This document shows, piece by piece, positions 1 through 13,163 of a stretch of 64,000 nt of DNA. Below the pieces are notes generated by a model. It was not told the DNA's origin. It did not search any database and worked only from the letters and a program-made list of their open reading frames with translations. The stretch spans positions 992,001-1,056,000 of the forward strand of contig LSRY02000017.1 of NCBI GenBank assembly GCA_001643675.2, read 5' to 3'. Every line of letters begins with the position of its first letter. Positions within the stretch are counted from its first letter, which is position 1. The DNA is from Monocercomonoides exilis. Taxonomy: Eukaryota; Preaxostyla; Oxymonadida; Polymastigidae. Both the position numbers and the translations under genes were made by a program.

Positions 1-89
1 TAATTTCTCCACTGCCAACGCTTCCCCTTCCGCAAGGTCATCTCAAGCATTTTTTCGAAAGCCAACAGAAAACTGTTTGGGGTGTTGGG

Positions 90-3000
90 ATGAATGTGTT
101 TAGACAGTGCAGAATGGTTCTTTTGAATGTTGTACCAATACCTGGAAGCGTTGGAGAGGTCGCAAGCGGATTGCTTGCTAAGCTTAACGAGGAGGAAAGA
201 GAAGTTATGTCGGATGTGGAAATGTTGGAATGGAACGAAGAGAATCATGAAACACATATCAACAGAGTTAGCGAAAATTGCACAGTTGGAGATGATAAGT
301 ATGCTCAGGCAAAGCATAAAGGCCATATGCATTCCATTAGCAGCATACAAATGCACTCTTCAAACAATTCCATTCTTATGCTGAAACTTCTTGTGCTGAA
401 AGCCAAAGTGCTTCACCTTTATGCTCGATGGGCTCATCGCCTCCATTCGCTTAAATCAATTCTACAAAAATACATTTCTCATACCGAAAAGAGCACTCCC
501 CATCGAACACCATCTCCAACTGTTCCTTCGTCTTTGACTTCCTCTCCGTCTGCATCTTCATTGACTTCGCAATCATCAAATGAAATAACAAAGTCATCAT
601 CCGTCAAGGGATTTCGTACTTCTCGTTCGTTTTCTTCCGATTTGTTTGCTGTTCCTTCAACTTCCTCATCGCTTTCATTGAAATCACAAAAGCAGATTTC
701 AAAAGAAAAAGGCAAAAAAGATAAGACTAAAAGAGGAAAAGAGAGAAGGGAAAAGAAAGGCTCTTCGTTGGAAAAGAATCGCCGAAAATCTTCATTGGAC
801 CTTTCGAAAAAGGTGGATCAATCATCTTCAGTTGCAGCTACTTCTCACCATTCAACAACTTCTCGAGTTGTCAGCTTTTTGATCGGGTCAAAAGGAAGCG
901 ATGAAAGAAAAGAATCAAAATCATTTCAAAATCAAGTCATTCATTCAAAATCAAATGATATGAATGAAAATGATTCAGTAAACACTTTGAATCATAACAA
1001 AGATAAAGCGCACATTTCCAATTCCACTTCGATTTCCGTAAAGAACAGCTTGACGGACAACTCAAATATTGATCAAATTTTATCAGCGGATCTTGCCGAT
1101 ATGCCATTTCTGAATCCTGATACGACAAAAATTCCTGTAATAAATGAAGAAGCACTGATCTTGACTCGGAAAGCGAATACTCCTCGCAAAGAAGCAAGCG
1201 AATTACAAATTGAAAATGAAGAGCTGTTGAGCGATGCTGAAAATTGTGATGAAAGAAGTGTTTTTGACAAAGATGATGCTGCAGACGATGAATATGACAC
1301 AACTGATAAAAGAAATACAGAAAAAGCTGGATTGACTTTTCGAAATGAATGCACAATGAAAGAAAATCCGCAAGCTCAATCAATTGGCATGGTGAGAGAA
1401 ACATTCATGCAAAACGAAAAGGTGCAATTAAAACCCGGAATCGTTCTAAGTACTTTGGTGGACCATCTCACAACCACACCTGTTCCATCTCCTGTTCCTG
1501 TGCCTATTGCTTCGCCAGCTCAATCATTTACCTCCATTTTACTTCCATTGGAATCTACTGCATCATCTTCATCTGTGCTATCATATAACATGCAGCTACC
1601 GCATTCTATTGATTCAAAGGGTTTACAGCTTCAATCATCGTTTTCTCATATCGTTGAAAGAGCCGTGAAAAGTCTTCAGCAGCCATTAGATGATTCTTTA
1701 ATTGATTTTGAGTCATTTGAAAAGAATCTAGAAAAAGAAAGTGGCAACACGAAATTCGAAAAAATGCATTTACAACCTTCATTTGTGGAAGGTTCAACTC
1801 CAATCACGATCGCACAGAATGCAAACCTTGGACCAATTGAACAAGATATAAAGCAAACAAATAATATATCAGAAGATAAAAGTGTTTCCAATGTTTTATC
1901 AAGCAAACTTTCCCATCCATTGTGTGACAAAAAAGTTTCATTTCAATTAGAGGCTCAACCAGAAGCAATTCCAGATACCCAGTCATTTTATACAACAGAA
2001 GAACAGAAGTGCATTCCAATCGTTCAGGATTCTCCCCATATTTCTGTTGACCCAACAGCTTCTTCTCTTCTTCATCAGTCTATGATACCATCTACTCCTT
2101 TTCTACTTCCTTCTTCCCCTTCTTCGTCTTCTTCGTTTTCACATCTCGGAGATCCGAAGCGTCTTGCGCTTTCTCCAGATATTTTGGCACCATCATACGA
2201 AGAATTCGTGAAGTGCTTGTCTTCATCTTGTCAGCATCTCTTTCCTTTCTCTGCTGCCACTTCTTCAAATTCATTGGATTATTTTTTGCCTTCAAATTCT
2301 CTTTTTCCAATGGAACTTTGCATCAACGAGAGGCAATTATCAACAATGATTGCATATTCGTTGCTTACAAGTGAATATGAACAAAAGATGAACGAGCTTC
2401 TGGACGCTGCCGAAACACAACAACAAATTTTCTGTGAAAAACAGTTTACTGAAGAAAAAGAATTGAATGCTGTTGACTTTCAGAAAGGTTCGTTTGGCTC
2501 TCAAATTTTGGTTGATGATTCATTTATAGTTGCTTCAAATCAAACAAATCCAACAGAAAAAATAAAGATTAGCTCTGCTATTAATTCAAAATTAATGCCT
2601 GGAAAAAGAGTTACTTTTTCTGAGCGAATAAAATCCGCTTCTGTTCAGAAAGCTGCATTGCTTTCACCGAAACACAATGTGATCTCTGTGAACATTAGCA
2701 ATAAAGCCATGAATGTTACATGTACTTTTTATTCACCTCTACAATTTCATGCACTTCGAGAATCATCAATTACTCATTCTGCTTTTGTATCTTCATTGGC
2801 AGCTGGATCTTTTTCAGTGAAAATGCTGGGTGGAAAATCAAAAGCGAAATTCTGGAAAACAAAAGACGATCGATTCATATTAAAAAAGATTTCAAAAATT
2901 GAGATGTCTGAAGTGGTTAATTCGGCTGGAGCTTATTTTGAGCATTTTTATGATACAGTCTTTGAAAAGCAGCCATCTCTTATGCTTCCAATTTACGCAA

Positions 3001-3898
3001 TCGTAGGGATAGATTTCAAGCCTTCTTCATCATCTTCATCGTTTTTGACCAGCGCATCACGAACAGCAGCTGCTGCAAGTCTTTCAGAAGAATCAACTTT
3101 TCAGTTCTCTTCCGACGTTTCTACTTCTGCAACTGCCTTACACGATTCAATCAATTTTTCTGAGGATTATTCAAAGCACTCAATTTCTTCTCCTCCTTCA
3201 ATCTCTCATCAGCAGACTTCTTCATTGCAATCATCATCCTCACCATTTCAGTCAAATGTGGAAAAACTGAAAGGGTATTTCATTGTTTTGGAGAATTTAT
3301 TCTGTGGTTCTCAAATGAAGCGAATGTTCGATTTGAAGGGAAGCAGAAGGTCGAGATATGTGAGATTTAACAGATCACAGGACGAAGTGCTGTTGGACTC
3401 GAACTACGTGGTAATGATGGTGATGATGAAAGAAAAACTGGCCGTGCGAGAAAAGGACTGGCAGATGATGATGAAAGGAGCTGAAAGAGACGCTCAGTTT
3501 TTATCGAGGCTGAACGTTGTTGATTACTCTTTGATTGTTGGCGTTGATGAAAATAACCACACGATCAGATGCGGAATAATTGACTATTTGAGACAATACA
3601 CTTGGGACAAGCAATTTGAGGTTTCATCTATTTTATTTAATGTTCATTCTAATATTTTTTTTCTATTTATTTTTCAAATTTATTCTTTATATCTGTCGAA
3701 TATGTTATTTTTCTTAAAAAGTCACGGATTAAAAAATCGTATCTGCTAAATCAAGGCGACGTCTTGCCAACAATAATTCACCCATCCGAATACAAGCTGA
3801 GGTTTATAGATTCATTGAAGGAGTACATTACTTCTATTCCAGAACAATTTAGTTCTTGCGTAATAACGTCTCAAATGTTGAAATATCTTAATGAATAA
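90..3898 (+). CDS. PIKfyve/Fab1-type phosphatidylinositol phosphate kinase (C-terminal part)
   Basis: The last ~300 residues are a PIP-kinase catalytic domain. Visible are a Gly-rich segment followed by the ATP-binding Lys (FILKKI), the family motif FDLKGS, LLDSNY, the catalytic NVVDYSLIVGVD and the DFG-like GIIDYL. Two exons join: 90-3620 and 3722-3898, with a 101-bp GT-AG intron at 3621-3721, giving 1235 codons before TAA. Exon 2 supplies the end of the domain (VLPTIIHPSEYKLRF), where GIIDYLRQYTWDKQFE resembles the Fab1/PIKfyve class (which makes PI(3,5)P2 on endolysosomes) more than type I/II PIP5K. The first ~850 residues are Ser/Lys-rich and low in complexity; I see no FYVE domain. The reading frame stays open upstream of the ATG at 90 to the window edge, so the gene is probably 5'-partial and the start may be internal. 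A Ser-rich insertion (~60-70 residues) splits the kinase N-lobe. Confidence 0.85.
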
Positions 3899-4131
3899 CG
3901 GTGATTATCTTGGCATTTTTCTCGAATTTATTATTTTGACAGAGAGAATACTTTTACGATGAATAAATGTCCAAAGCCTTTTATTAAAAAATCAATTTGA
4001 AGCAAAGCAATGATGTTATGAATTCTATGACTTTAATCTTAAGTACATTTTTATTCAATTTAAATTCGATGCTTTTAGAAGCTTGCCATTTTTTTAGGTT
4101 TTGAAAGTCTGATAGAATTAATGATGTGTGC

Positions 4132-4161
4132 GAAAACCCGAACATTTGCAAAAACCCGCAC
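4132..4161 (+). repeat. Left terminal inverted repeat of pogo copy A
   Basis: Thirty bases matching the reverse complement of 8055-8084. The same sequence bounds copy B at 15042-15071 and 18964-18993. Confidence 0.92.
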
Positions 4162-4357
4162 TCTTTGGATTTTTGGAAACATCATAAAATTTTTTGTGTT
4201 AAAGTAAAGTCTTTTTTAATAAACACATGAAATTATGAATGAATTTTTAATAAGAATGAAAATGCATTTGTTATAATGGGAGAAATTCCATATTTAATTC
4301 TCAAAAAGCCAAAAATATTGCAGAAATCAGTCAATTGAAAATATCCAAATTTTTGAA

Positions 4358-6893
4358 ATGCAAAAAGTGAAGACAGAAAATATGAATAATTCCAGAAAAA
4401 AATATTTTCGAAGAAACAGAACAAATCGAATGGAATCTCGCGGTGAGATATCTGGTATAAATGGAAGGCCACGATATTTAACAAAGGAAGAAAAAGAGAA
4501 GCTTGTTCAAATTATATTGAATTGGCACAATGTTTTGAAGCAACCATCAATTTATGACATTCCTTTTTTAGTATGATTTTTATGTTTTGAAATTCTCAAC
4601 TTATTTTTTTTAATCAAGGGAAGACAAATTCGAATCGAAAGATCTCCGGCTTCGTCTGAATATATCGAAACACCGAGTCTAAGATGGGTTTACGATTTTT
4701 TATCAAGGCAAAAACTATTGCGAATGATAAATCCAGTTCGACTTGATCATGCACGCTTGAGAGCATCGTTAAAAGAAAATATACAGTCTTTTCTTTCTCA
4801 TTTGCGAACTTTGATGCTGAAGAAAAAATACCATCCTTCGTTAATATTACAATTGGACGAAATAAGTTGTCAGTCCAATTGTCGTCATCATAGGAAAAGA
4901 ATTGCTAATGAAAAATGCAAATACTTGCCATGTTTAGAAACACCTCCTCTTCGTCAATTAACTCTTTTATTCATTGTGAGAGCTGATGGATATCATCTCC
5001 CCACTCATCTTCTTTTAAGTTCAAAATATGAAAAAGAAATCAACGAACAATGGAATGACTATTCGTTCGTATTGCATTCAACTCAAAAAGGATGGATGAC
5101 AAAGGAACTGTTTGAAAAAATTATGTTAGAACATGTTCTTCCTTTCATACAGAAGCAAAGAAAAATTGTAGAAAGAATTCGACAATGTCAATATGAAATA
5201 TGCCAAAAGAAATCTGGTGAATTGAAAACGAAAGAAAAAAGGTTAGAAAATTGCGAACAGAAAATGAAAAAGAATGAGACTTGTGAAAAAACAACACAAC
5301 AAAATTTTCAAGACGAAGACGATCATGAATCAATAGCATTGCATTCATCAGCTGGATCAGAACTATTTCCAACAGATAACTCAGATTCACCGTCAAAATC
5401 CCCACGATCCAGAGATCAGTGTGATAATGAAAAAAGTCCCAAGGAATCCATTTGTTCTGACAAACTGGAACTTTCGAATACAATGTATTCGGAAGGAGAT
5501 CGAATTCAAGAATTGCAGCAACTGCAACAATCGGCATCTGACACTTCAAAAGAATTTTCAGAGTGTGAAAATTCTATTCGAATCAAAAAGAGTTTTCAAA
5601 TTCCATCAGATGGATTTCCTAAAGTTGATGTTAGTGAAATTTCAAACTTTCGTGATGAAACTCATTCTAATTGTTCTGATGAAGGAATATTTCTATTTGA
5701 AGAAGATGATAATAGAGATTGGTGGATTAAGAATGACGCTCATCTGCAGAAAGCAAACTTAGCGAAAAAAGAAATAACTCAATATGAAAAAATATCTGAA
5801 GAAAAAACAAGCCATTCATTTCCTTCTGCTTTAATTATTCTTGACGGCCATTCTTCAAGACAAAATATCCAGCTGTGGCAAAAGTTTTCTGAAGAAAACG
5901 TTGATGTCGTTGTGCTACCAGCACACACATCACATATTCTTCAGCCACTTGATCTCGGACCTAATGCTGCACTCTAAAAGCAATTGAAAAATGTTCGAAA
6001 TGAACCAAGTGTGAGCAAAATGAAAACAGAATTTTTAGCTTTTGTCCAAGCCATCGCAGATTGCTCTTATTATGCGATGGCCCCAAGAGTAATACGTCAT
6101 GGGTTCTACGAAGCTGAAATAACGTCTTCTCGAATATCTCACGTTCTGAGGCGCACTTTGGATAACCTGCCTTTCGGCGTAAAACCGGCTAGACAGACGA
6201 ACCGATGGTCCATCTCTGGTAAACAAATTACATCAACAGCAGTTCTGAAGGAATGGCAAGCTTTTGAAGAGAAAAAGTCTATTGATGATAATGAAAGAGT
6301 TGAGAATGTTCATATGAAAAATATAAATCAAAAAACAAGAAAAAAATAAAAAGGAAAGACTTTTATCTTCAAATATAACTTCTACTGATTCTAAGCTTTC
6401 AAACCTCACTTCTATTGAAAACACTAGCGAAGATACTGAGCCTGACGATAACTCATGTTCAACAGATTTCGAATCAGATCCAACTGATTCACAAGAAGGT
6501 GAAGAAAATATTTTGGTCGTTCATGTTTTCAGAAGAAAAAACAAACAGAAAAGATTTATTTTGTGCCGGTCAGATCATTTGGATGAAGCAGATGGTCGAA
6601 AACAAGTTTCTGATTTGTCAAGTTCTTCTAATTATTCTGAAGAAGAATCTTCAGAAACTGATCATCATTCCGACAGATTAAACAAATTGAAAGAAAAGAA
6701 AAAAAGAGATCTTGACAGCAGTGAATATATAGAAGAAGATCTTTCATCAAGCAACGAAGAAGAAGGTTCAAATGGAAAAAAATTGCTCAAAAAATATTCC
6801 ATGAGATCAGTGAAAGGTTTGCCCAAAAGATTATCCGAGCAATATGTTCTTTTTACGGATTCTGATGAAAGTGAAAATAATCCAAAGAAATGA
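4358..6893 (+). pseudogene. Pogo/Tigger-like transposase, copy A, disrupted
   Basis: Exon 1 (4358-4570) and exon 2 (from 4619) are joined by a 48-bp GT-AG intron in phase 0. The N-terminus has a helix-turn-helix/CENP-B-like region (PSLRWVYDFLSRQ). The DDE_1 catalytic core shows the first Asp in LQLDEIS, the second in LIILDGHSS and the third in HTSHILQPLD, with an acidic Ser-rich insertion between the first two. The frame is broken by TAA at 5975-5977 just after the third Asp; it then stays open in the same frame to 6349. A one-base slip in the seven-A run at 6340-6346 moves the coding frame, which continues as an acidic Ser-rich tail to TGA at 6891-6893. Without these breaks it would exceed 800 residues. 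The start is the first ATG of the open frame and could lie further upstream. Confidence 0.8.
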
Positions 6894-8054
6894 TTTGTGA
6901 GAAATAAACTATCGTGAAAAGTTGAAAAACATAACAAACCTTTTCAATCTCTTCATATCAAACAATAATCATTCAGGAAATCACTATGCAATTTGATTGT
7001 CAAACATTTTATTAATTGCTTTGTTTCCTACTACAAGTTTCAATAATTCTTGATAAAGAATCAGTATAACTATATTTTTTCTTAAAAAGCAAGGATAAGC
7101 ATTTTCAATGAAAAGAAACAATAATTTTCAGAAAAAAAAGAAATAAAAACATTTTTGAAAAAAGAAAAACAAAACAGAAAAACAATATATATCATTTTCA
7201 GATTTAAAAATAAATCGCATAATAGTCAATGTTCAAAATTTTTCGACAAAAAAAATAAGTGATCCGCAAACCTGCAACAATAAAAATAAACTTATTTCAT
7301 TGAAAAACTTGTCGAAAAAAATCCACTATGAATTGTCGAACTGCTGTCAATGAAAATAACAAAATAATATTTTTTTGATATCAAAATCAAAATCAAACAT
7401 GAAGAACAAACCACATAAATGCGGTTCTTTTAAGTTGAATAATTTATGAAACATTGTTGGATTGAAATAATTTTATTATGGGTTTTGAACCCATTGTTTA
7501 GATTGAAAACAATGTGATGATCGGGCTTATGATAAATATGCAATTTCATTTCCATTTGAAGTTATAATGCAATAATGGTATTCTTTAGAATCTCATCTAT
7601 TTCATCTATTGACATTTTTCATATTTTTTTCAGTTTAAAAAGAAAATAAGATAAATGTTATTATTTTCCTATTTTTTTCATGTTATAGAAGTGATTTTCA
7701 TGTTTCGGTGTAAGAATGTATTTATATTTTCAGTTAATTCTTTGGCATTTTATTATCTGAGAAAAGATTTCTATTTTTCTGTTTTTTTCACTTCGCATTA
7801 TAAAAAGATGTCAAAGACAAAAATTCTTTAAAAGTTGAGTGATATTTGTTGCAAACAAAAAAAGAATGAAATCATTGAAAGATAACATCAAAATAAAAAT
7901 GAGAAGTTTCAAAATTTTTCTCCAACTGAAAATTGTACCAAAATAGTTAATTTTCAAGAATAAAAATGAATTTTTGAAATCGACATCGAGTTATAACAAA
8001 AATAAACATCATTTTATTAATTTCCAACAACTTTTTTATTATTCAAGATGATAT

Positions 8055-8084
8055 GTGCGGGTTTTTGCAAATGTTCGGGTTTTC
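8055..8084 (-). repeat. Right terminal inverted repeat of pogo copy A
   Basis: Reverse complement of 4132-4161, followed by an imperfect continuation to 8094 and the TA target duplication. Confidence 0.92.
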
Positions 8085-8096
8085 CACCATACTATA

Positions 8097-8675
8097 AAAT
8101 GATAAAAAATAATTTTATCCTACGTTTGAGTATATTTATGAATGGTTCAAATAAATGTAACTTACCAATCAAAATGAAAGGAGAATCATCGAAATGAAAA
8201 ATATTGAACACAAAGAAAAGAAATAGAAATAGAAATACTCATCCAAAACACAAACCTTGTTGTATGAAAAGCAAAATTGAATGTGCTCGCAATTTGCAAA
8301 AACAAAAACGCTTTACTAAACCATTTTACACATTCTCGAAAAGTGTTAATTCTAAATTACTTCAAAAACCGTCGGCAAGCAACAATAATCAAATGAAACG
8401 AATAAGTGTGAAGTGAATGCAAACATTCGCTTGTAAACTAAAAATCCAAACAATTGCCATTTTGTTCTTATTTTCTCTAAAAAAACACTGGAAAAAAGTT
8501 TCCAGCTTCACATTGTATAAATAACAAAGTTTTACATAAATTATTCAAAAATTCATCTAAAATTAGATGGATTTTCAAAAGAAAAAAATTATGTTCAAAA
8601 ATATCTATCAACATTCAAAAAAAAAAAATATCATTCACATTCGAGTGTTTTATTCTAAGCATTCCTTCTTTTCTT
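8097..8675. other. Intergenic, no gene seen
   Basis: AT-rich sequence between the transposon and the 3' end of the AMPK beta gene. A 70-codon open frame at 8204-8416 begins with TTG, is Lys/Asn-rich and resembles nothing I recognise, so I do not call it. Confidence 0.6.
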
Positions 8676-11600
8676 TCAATCCTTCTCTTTGTGTTCTTTG
8701 CGTTCTTTGTGCTCTTTGTGCTCTTTTTTCTTTTTGTTCTTCTTCTTTCTCTTTCCTTCACCATCCTTTTCTGCCTTTTCCTTATTCTTTGAAACCGTTT
8801 TCTTTTTTTCTATATAAGCAAGAATTTTTGTGGATAGTAAATTGTTAAAGTCTTCATCGTCGTTGCTTTGATAGGCCTTAGTATAGTACTGGATAGTTAC
8901 AATTTTCTCTTTGTATGCAAGCGCCATTGAAAGCAAATGTGTTGGAGAATGATTCAAAATCACATTACCTGGAATCATATTAATCAAATCGCGCTTTGCC
9001 TTTGACATTTCAGTAATGCTTCTTTTGTTATTTGAAGAAGAAGATGATGGAGATGAAGCACTTATGCTCATTGAAGCCGCAGATATAGAGGAACTTGGAG
9101 TCTCGCAACAAACATCACATTCTTTCATAGAATTCTCTGCACCATTCTGTTTCGAATGAGAAGGTGGGAGATACGGAGCTAAAGAAACAGCCATTTGAGT
9201 TTTGCTTCCTTCCAATGGTAAATATTTTGAGGTATCGCAAATGCAAGTGGTTTTCTGTGAAGATTCGCAGTTTTGCTGTGGAAGAGATTGAAATGATGTA
9301 GAACACGTTTGGTCACTCGGTGAATCTGAAATTTCATCAGAATTTCTTCCACCAGAAATGTCAGTTGAATTTCGTTGTTCTTTCTCATCAGTGGATCGAT
9401 TGTTGCTCTGTTTAGAATCTGTATCTTCATTTTGCGCTTCGCCTTCATTTATGCTTTCTCGTTTCTCGTTTCCTTTATGCGTATCACATAGGTCCTGTCT
9501 TTCATTAATCTCATTAATTCTGTCGCTTTCTTCCCGTTCCTCTTCATATCTCCTCCTCTTTATCCTCTTCCTCTCAATACACTTAACACACAAGTGGTTT
9601 GCAAGTTCTCTTCTAACCTTTGGCATAAGATCAGCCTCAAATCCTCTCACACGCCTCATATTCAGTGCATCCACTTCCAACTCGCCAGGCAACAGATAAG
9701 GCTCCAGCTTGTTGCACGAATACAGCCCTGGCGGCGGTGATAGGCATGTCCAGTCGATCATAATGGAATTGACCTTCATTATAAACGGATTCAGCGTGCT
9801 GGCGTGGTTTTTCTTTCGCCCTGATGAGCTTTGCGTCGAACACAGTGAGAACACGTTTCTCTTTCTCGCAGACTTCTCCGTCCGCTCCTCCAGCTGCAGC
9901 AGCACACATTCTCCGTTCACCACCTTTCGCTCATCGATCCCGTCATCAGCTTCCAGCGATGAGTCACTCTCAGACTCCGAATTCCCTGCTTTTCGCCTCT
10001 GCCGCTTGTAGTGCTCGTACCGCCCTTTCCAGTTAGGATCGTAGAACAAGCAGCCCATGCTCCGTAGCTTTGATCCATGCTTTTTGTTGGCTTCTTCCTC
10101 CTCCTCTTCGTCATCCTCGTTTTCTTCTTCTTTCTTCTTGTCATCTTCGAAATCATCCCAGAAATAGTAATATCCTCCACATTTAAAGTAATCCTCATTG
10201 CCAACTTCCGTATTATCTGAACTGAAATCGCTTTCGAAGCTGGATTCGTCTTCATCAAAGTAAGTGTCATCAGACAGATCTTTATCGTTACTTTTATCAT
10301 CATCTTCAGCTGCAGATCTCTCGCTTTCAGGCTTATCAAGCTCTTTTTCTCTTTCTGTTGTTGTTATGCAGTTTCCTTCATCATTCGTTTTAATTAAAGT
10401 GGAGGATTCTTCTTTTTGTTCTGGTGTGGTTTCTCCTTTGCTGTGGTCGTTTGATTTGTTCGCGCTTTCGTTTCTTTTGTTAAATATTACATTAAACAAA
10501 GACTTGCCATTTTTCGCTTTTTCCTTTTTCCTTTTGTTTTGTCTCTGAAAGAACTTGTTAAATAAGTTTTCGATAATATTTTTCCCAGTTTCCTTTTTTT
10601 TATCAATGCATTTTTCTGTCTCTTTATTTTCAGTTATTGGAGGTAATTTATTACCAGCAATAGCCGTTGCAGTTGAATCAGGAAAAGGATGAGAAGGTGT
10701 TGGCGAATAAGTTGGTAGTGAATAAGAAGAGGACGATGACTGAGATTGGCACTGAATAGGAGAAAAAGGCAGAAATGATGAAGGCGGCTGAGAAGCAGAA
10801 GCAGAAACAGTAGCAGAAGGTGAAGGTGAAGGAAAAGGAAAAGGAAAAGGTGAAGGTAAGGGTGAAGGAGAAGGAGAAAGTGAAGATGAAACGGAAGAAA
10901 ATGGCGTGCAAGATTTGTCTGGAGATGGTGAAAAAGATGAGAGAGCCAAAGAATATGAAGAAGTCAAAGACGACGAAGGAGAAGAGGGAGAAACACAAGG
11001 TGGTGAAGCTAACGAATCCGATGTTAGCGGCTGTGGATTCTTCAAAAGGCTGAACACCAAAGAAGGTTCAGAAGAAGGCGAGAATGAAGAAGGAATGATG
11101 CTTGTAGGAGAGCAAATTGGCGAGGGGTGCAGAGAAAAGCAGGGAACAAAACCCGGCGATATGGCAGTCGGTGGAAGAGAATATGAACAAGAAGTTGAAC
11201 GAACAGAAGAAGATGCATAAGTTGATGAAGTGCTCGGAAAATAGAAAGAAGAAGGAAGCGGAAGAAACGAGTTGGGTGTGGGTATCAGAGAAGAGGGAAG
11301 AGAAGAAGGAAGAGAAGAAGAAAGAGAATGAGGCGAGGCGCAGGCTGAGAATAGGGAAGGAGCAGTCGAAGGAGACGGGTAAGGTGTGAGGTTATTGAGC
11401 TGTATTTGCCCAACCGACGGAACCTGAGGGGAGATATTGGGAGAGAGGCGGTATGATGTCGGAGAAGGTGCATTGCACCCAAGAAGCGTGTATGGAGGCG
11501 GCATCAGCAGCGGCGGAGGCCTCCGAGATACGGGGCAGTCAACAGGTACATCAAAATACTCATCGGCAGTCGGCTGCTCATTGGACGCTGGCTCCTTCAC

Positions 11601-13163
11601 GTCGGGTGAATCTGAAAGGCTTGTAGGAGGAGACGGAGAGGCACAGAAAGTAGGAAGGGGAGCCGAAGAGATTGTTGTGCTTGCGGTGTAAGCTGTATCT
11701 AAATGAGTTGAAGCAGCTGAAGAGAATGGACGGCTTTCCTCAAACGGCTTGAAGGGGCTAGCAGATGGAGGCATCTTGCCAGCAGAAGCAGAGCATTGGC
11801 TGACTGATGATGAAATCGAAGAAGACTTAGTCATTGGAGGTGAATAAGATATAGTTGAAGTGGCTTGTGAAAACAGTGTATGAGGTGAAAGTTTTGTGTT
11901 TGCTTTGATGCAGTTTGCGGATTTAGTTGGGGATTGTTGGGTGTTAAGCTTCATCTTGTGATTGAAGGCTGATGAATAGAAGTTAATGGCATTAATCAGA
12001 GATATTGCACTTTTCTGAACTGAAGAGTTTTCAACCACTCCTTTTCCTGAATAATCAGTCTTTTTTTCGCTTGGGGAACTTTGTTCTTCCTCTAAAAATA
12101 TGCATTTTAAACAACTTTTGCTGTCTTCATCAGCTATTTCATTTGTTTCGCGTTCATTCAATTTATCTGCCTGATTTCCAGATGAATAATTTTGAGACTG
12201 AGCAAAAACTTCTTTGGATTCATCTGGACTATGACGTTGCGAATGAATTGCTCCACTGAGTAATCCTGATGTATTCTTTGAATTGAATCCTAAATTGACT
12301 GCAAAATCATCCCGTTTTTCATATGAAAAATCCTGAAAAGAGGTGATATCATGAGAGTGTATTTCATTGTCTGTCAATTGATAGTCTCTTTGACCAAATA
12401 GCGTTGATGCAAATGGTTGTAACGTTAAAATATTGTATATGTTCTCGCAATTGTCCGTGAAAAACGGCTGCTTTGGATCATATTTCCACTGACCATCAAC
12501 AATGAACAAATAAAAGTGATTTCCTTCTGGAATTGTCAATATCACAGACCAAAATTTCGTCCAACTTTTAACTTTCCCCTGATATATGCTTTTCTCTTTC
12601 TTTATTTTTGCCAATATTTCACCTGAAATTTTGCCATTGGTTATATCCTCCTGTGTCGGACCTGAAGTATCTTGAAAACTTTTTTGGGGAATAAGTTTAA
12701 TAGGTTCGGACCAGTGATTAAAAGAACCGATAAGCGATACAAAATTGCACGCTCCATAATTCCATATAAATTGATGTCTGAAAGAAGATTGTTGTGCACA
12801 TGAACTCGTATTTTCGTGACAATGCATGCTTTTAATTCTTGTTGAAAATGTTGAATCTAAAATTGAAGGGAACAAAACATTAACAGCATCCGCTGGAGAT
12901 AAGTGACTTGCAGCTGGAGCACGCGTTGACTTTTTTTCCAAAAATTCTTCTACTTCATATCCAAAATTCTTTTTCAATTTTGCTTGATTAACCGAAGGAA
13001 ACTCAACAAAACGCATGTGTTTTCGCTCAAAATAACGCTTATCTTAATAAGATTATAAATAATAATTGGATTCTTACGAACAGATCGAAAATAAAAAATA
13101 TTAAAAACCTTTTTGAAATGAATGATGAATTGCGCTTGAAGTTGAACTTTGCTCTGGTCCCAT
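8676..13163 (-). CDS. AMP-activated protein kinase beta subunit with giant central expansion
   Basis: Exon 1 (13163-13109) and exon 2 (13042-8676) are joined by a 66-bp GT-AG intron in phase 1, giving 1473 residues. Exon 1 starts MGPEQSS, an MGxxxS N-myristoylation signal as in animal AMPK beta. Residues ~105-225 form the glycogen-binding (CBM48) domain (FVSLIGSFNHWSEPIKL ... GNHFYLFIVDGQWKYDP). The C-terminal AMPKBI domain, which docks the alpha and gamma subunits, is visible as PGNVILNHSPTHLLSMALAY and VTIQYYTKAY. Between them lie ~1000 residues of Ser/Pro-rich, then acidic, low-complexity sequence; ordinary beta subunits are ~270 residues. The protein ends in a Lys/Glu/His-rich tail. The role known for the family is the scaffold of the AMP/ATP-sensing SNF1/AMPK kinase. 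An in-frame stop sits just before the exon-2 splice point, which supports the splice. Confidence 0.88.

Larger units (their letters stand above)
4121..8094 (+). mobile_element. Pogo-like (Tc1/mariner superfamily) DNA transposon, copy A
   Basis: A 3974-bp element flanked by TA at 4119-4120 and 8095-8096. Its ends carry a 30-bp perfect inverted repeat (4132-4161 and 8055-8084, core AACATTTGCAAAAACCCGCA) set in ~11 bp of imperfect repeat. It carries one spliced pogo/CENP-B-type transposase gene. The 1.2 kb from 6894 to 8054 has no coding sequence that I can support, only AT-rich DNA with two small hairpins near 7480-7515. A near-identical copy lies inverted at 15032-19004. The two have different flanking DNA apart from TA, which argues for transposition rather than segmental duplication. 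Confidence 0.9.

Noticed and set aside
937..1404. 155-codon antisense ORF in the lipid kinase gene
   Set aside because: Antisense shadow of Lys/Glu/Ser codons; no motif.
8204..8416. 70-codon Lys/Asn-rich ORF as a gene
   Set aside because: Starts with TTG, no splice context, no recognisable content; likely chance in AT-rich DNA.
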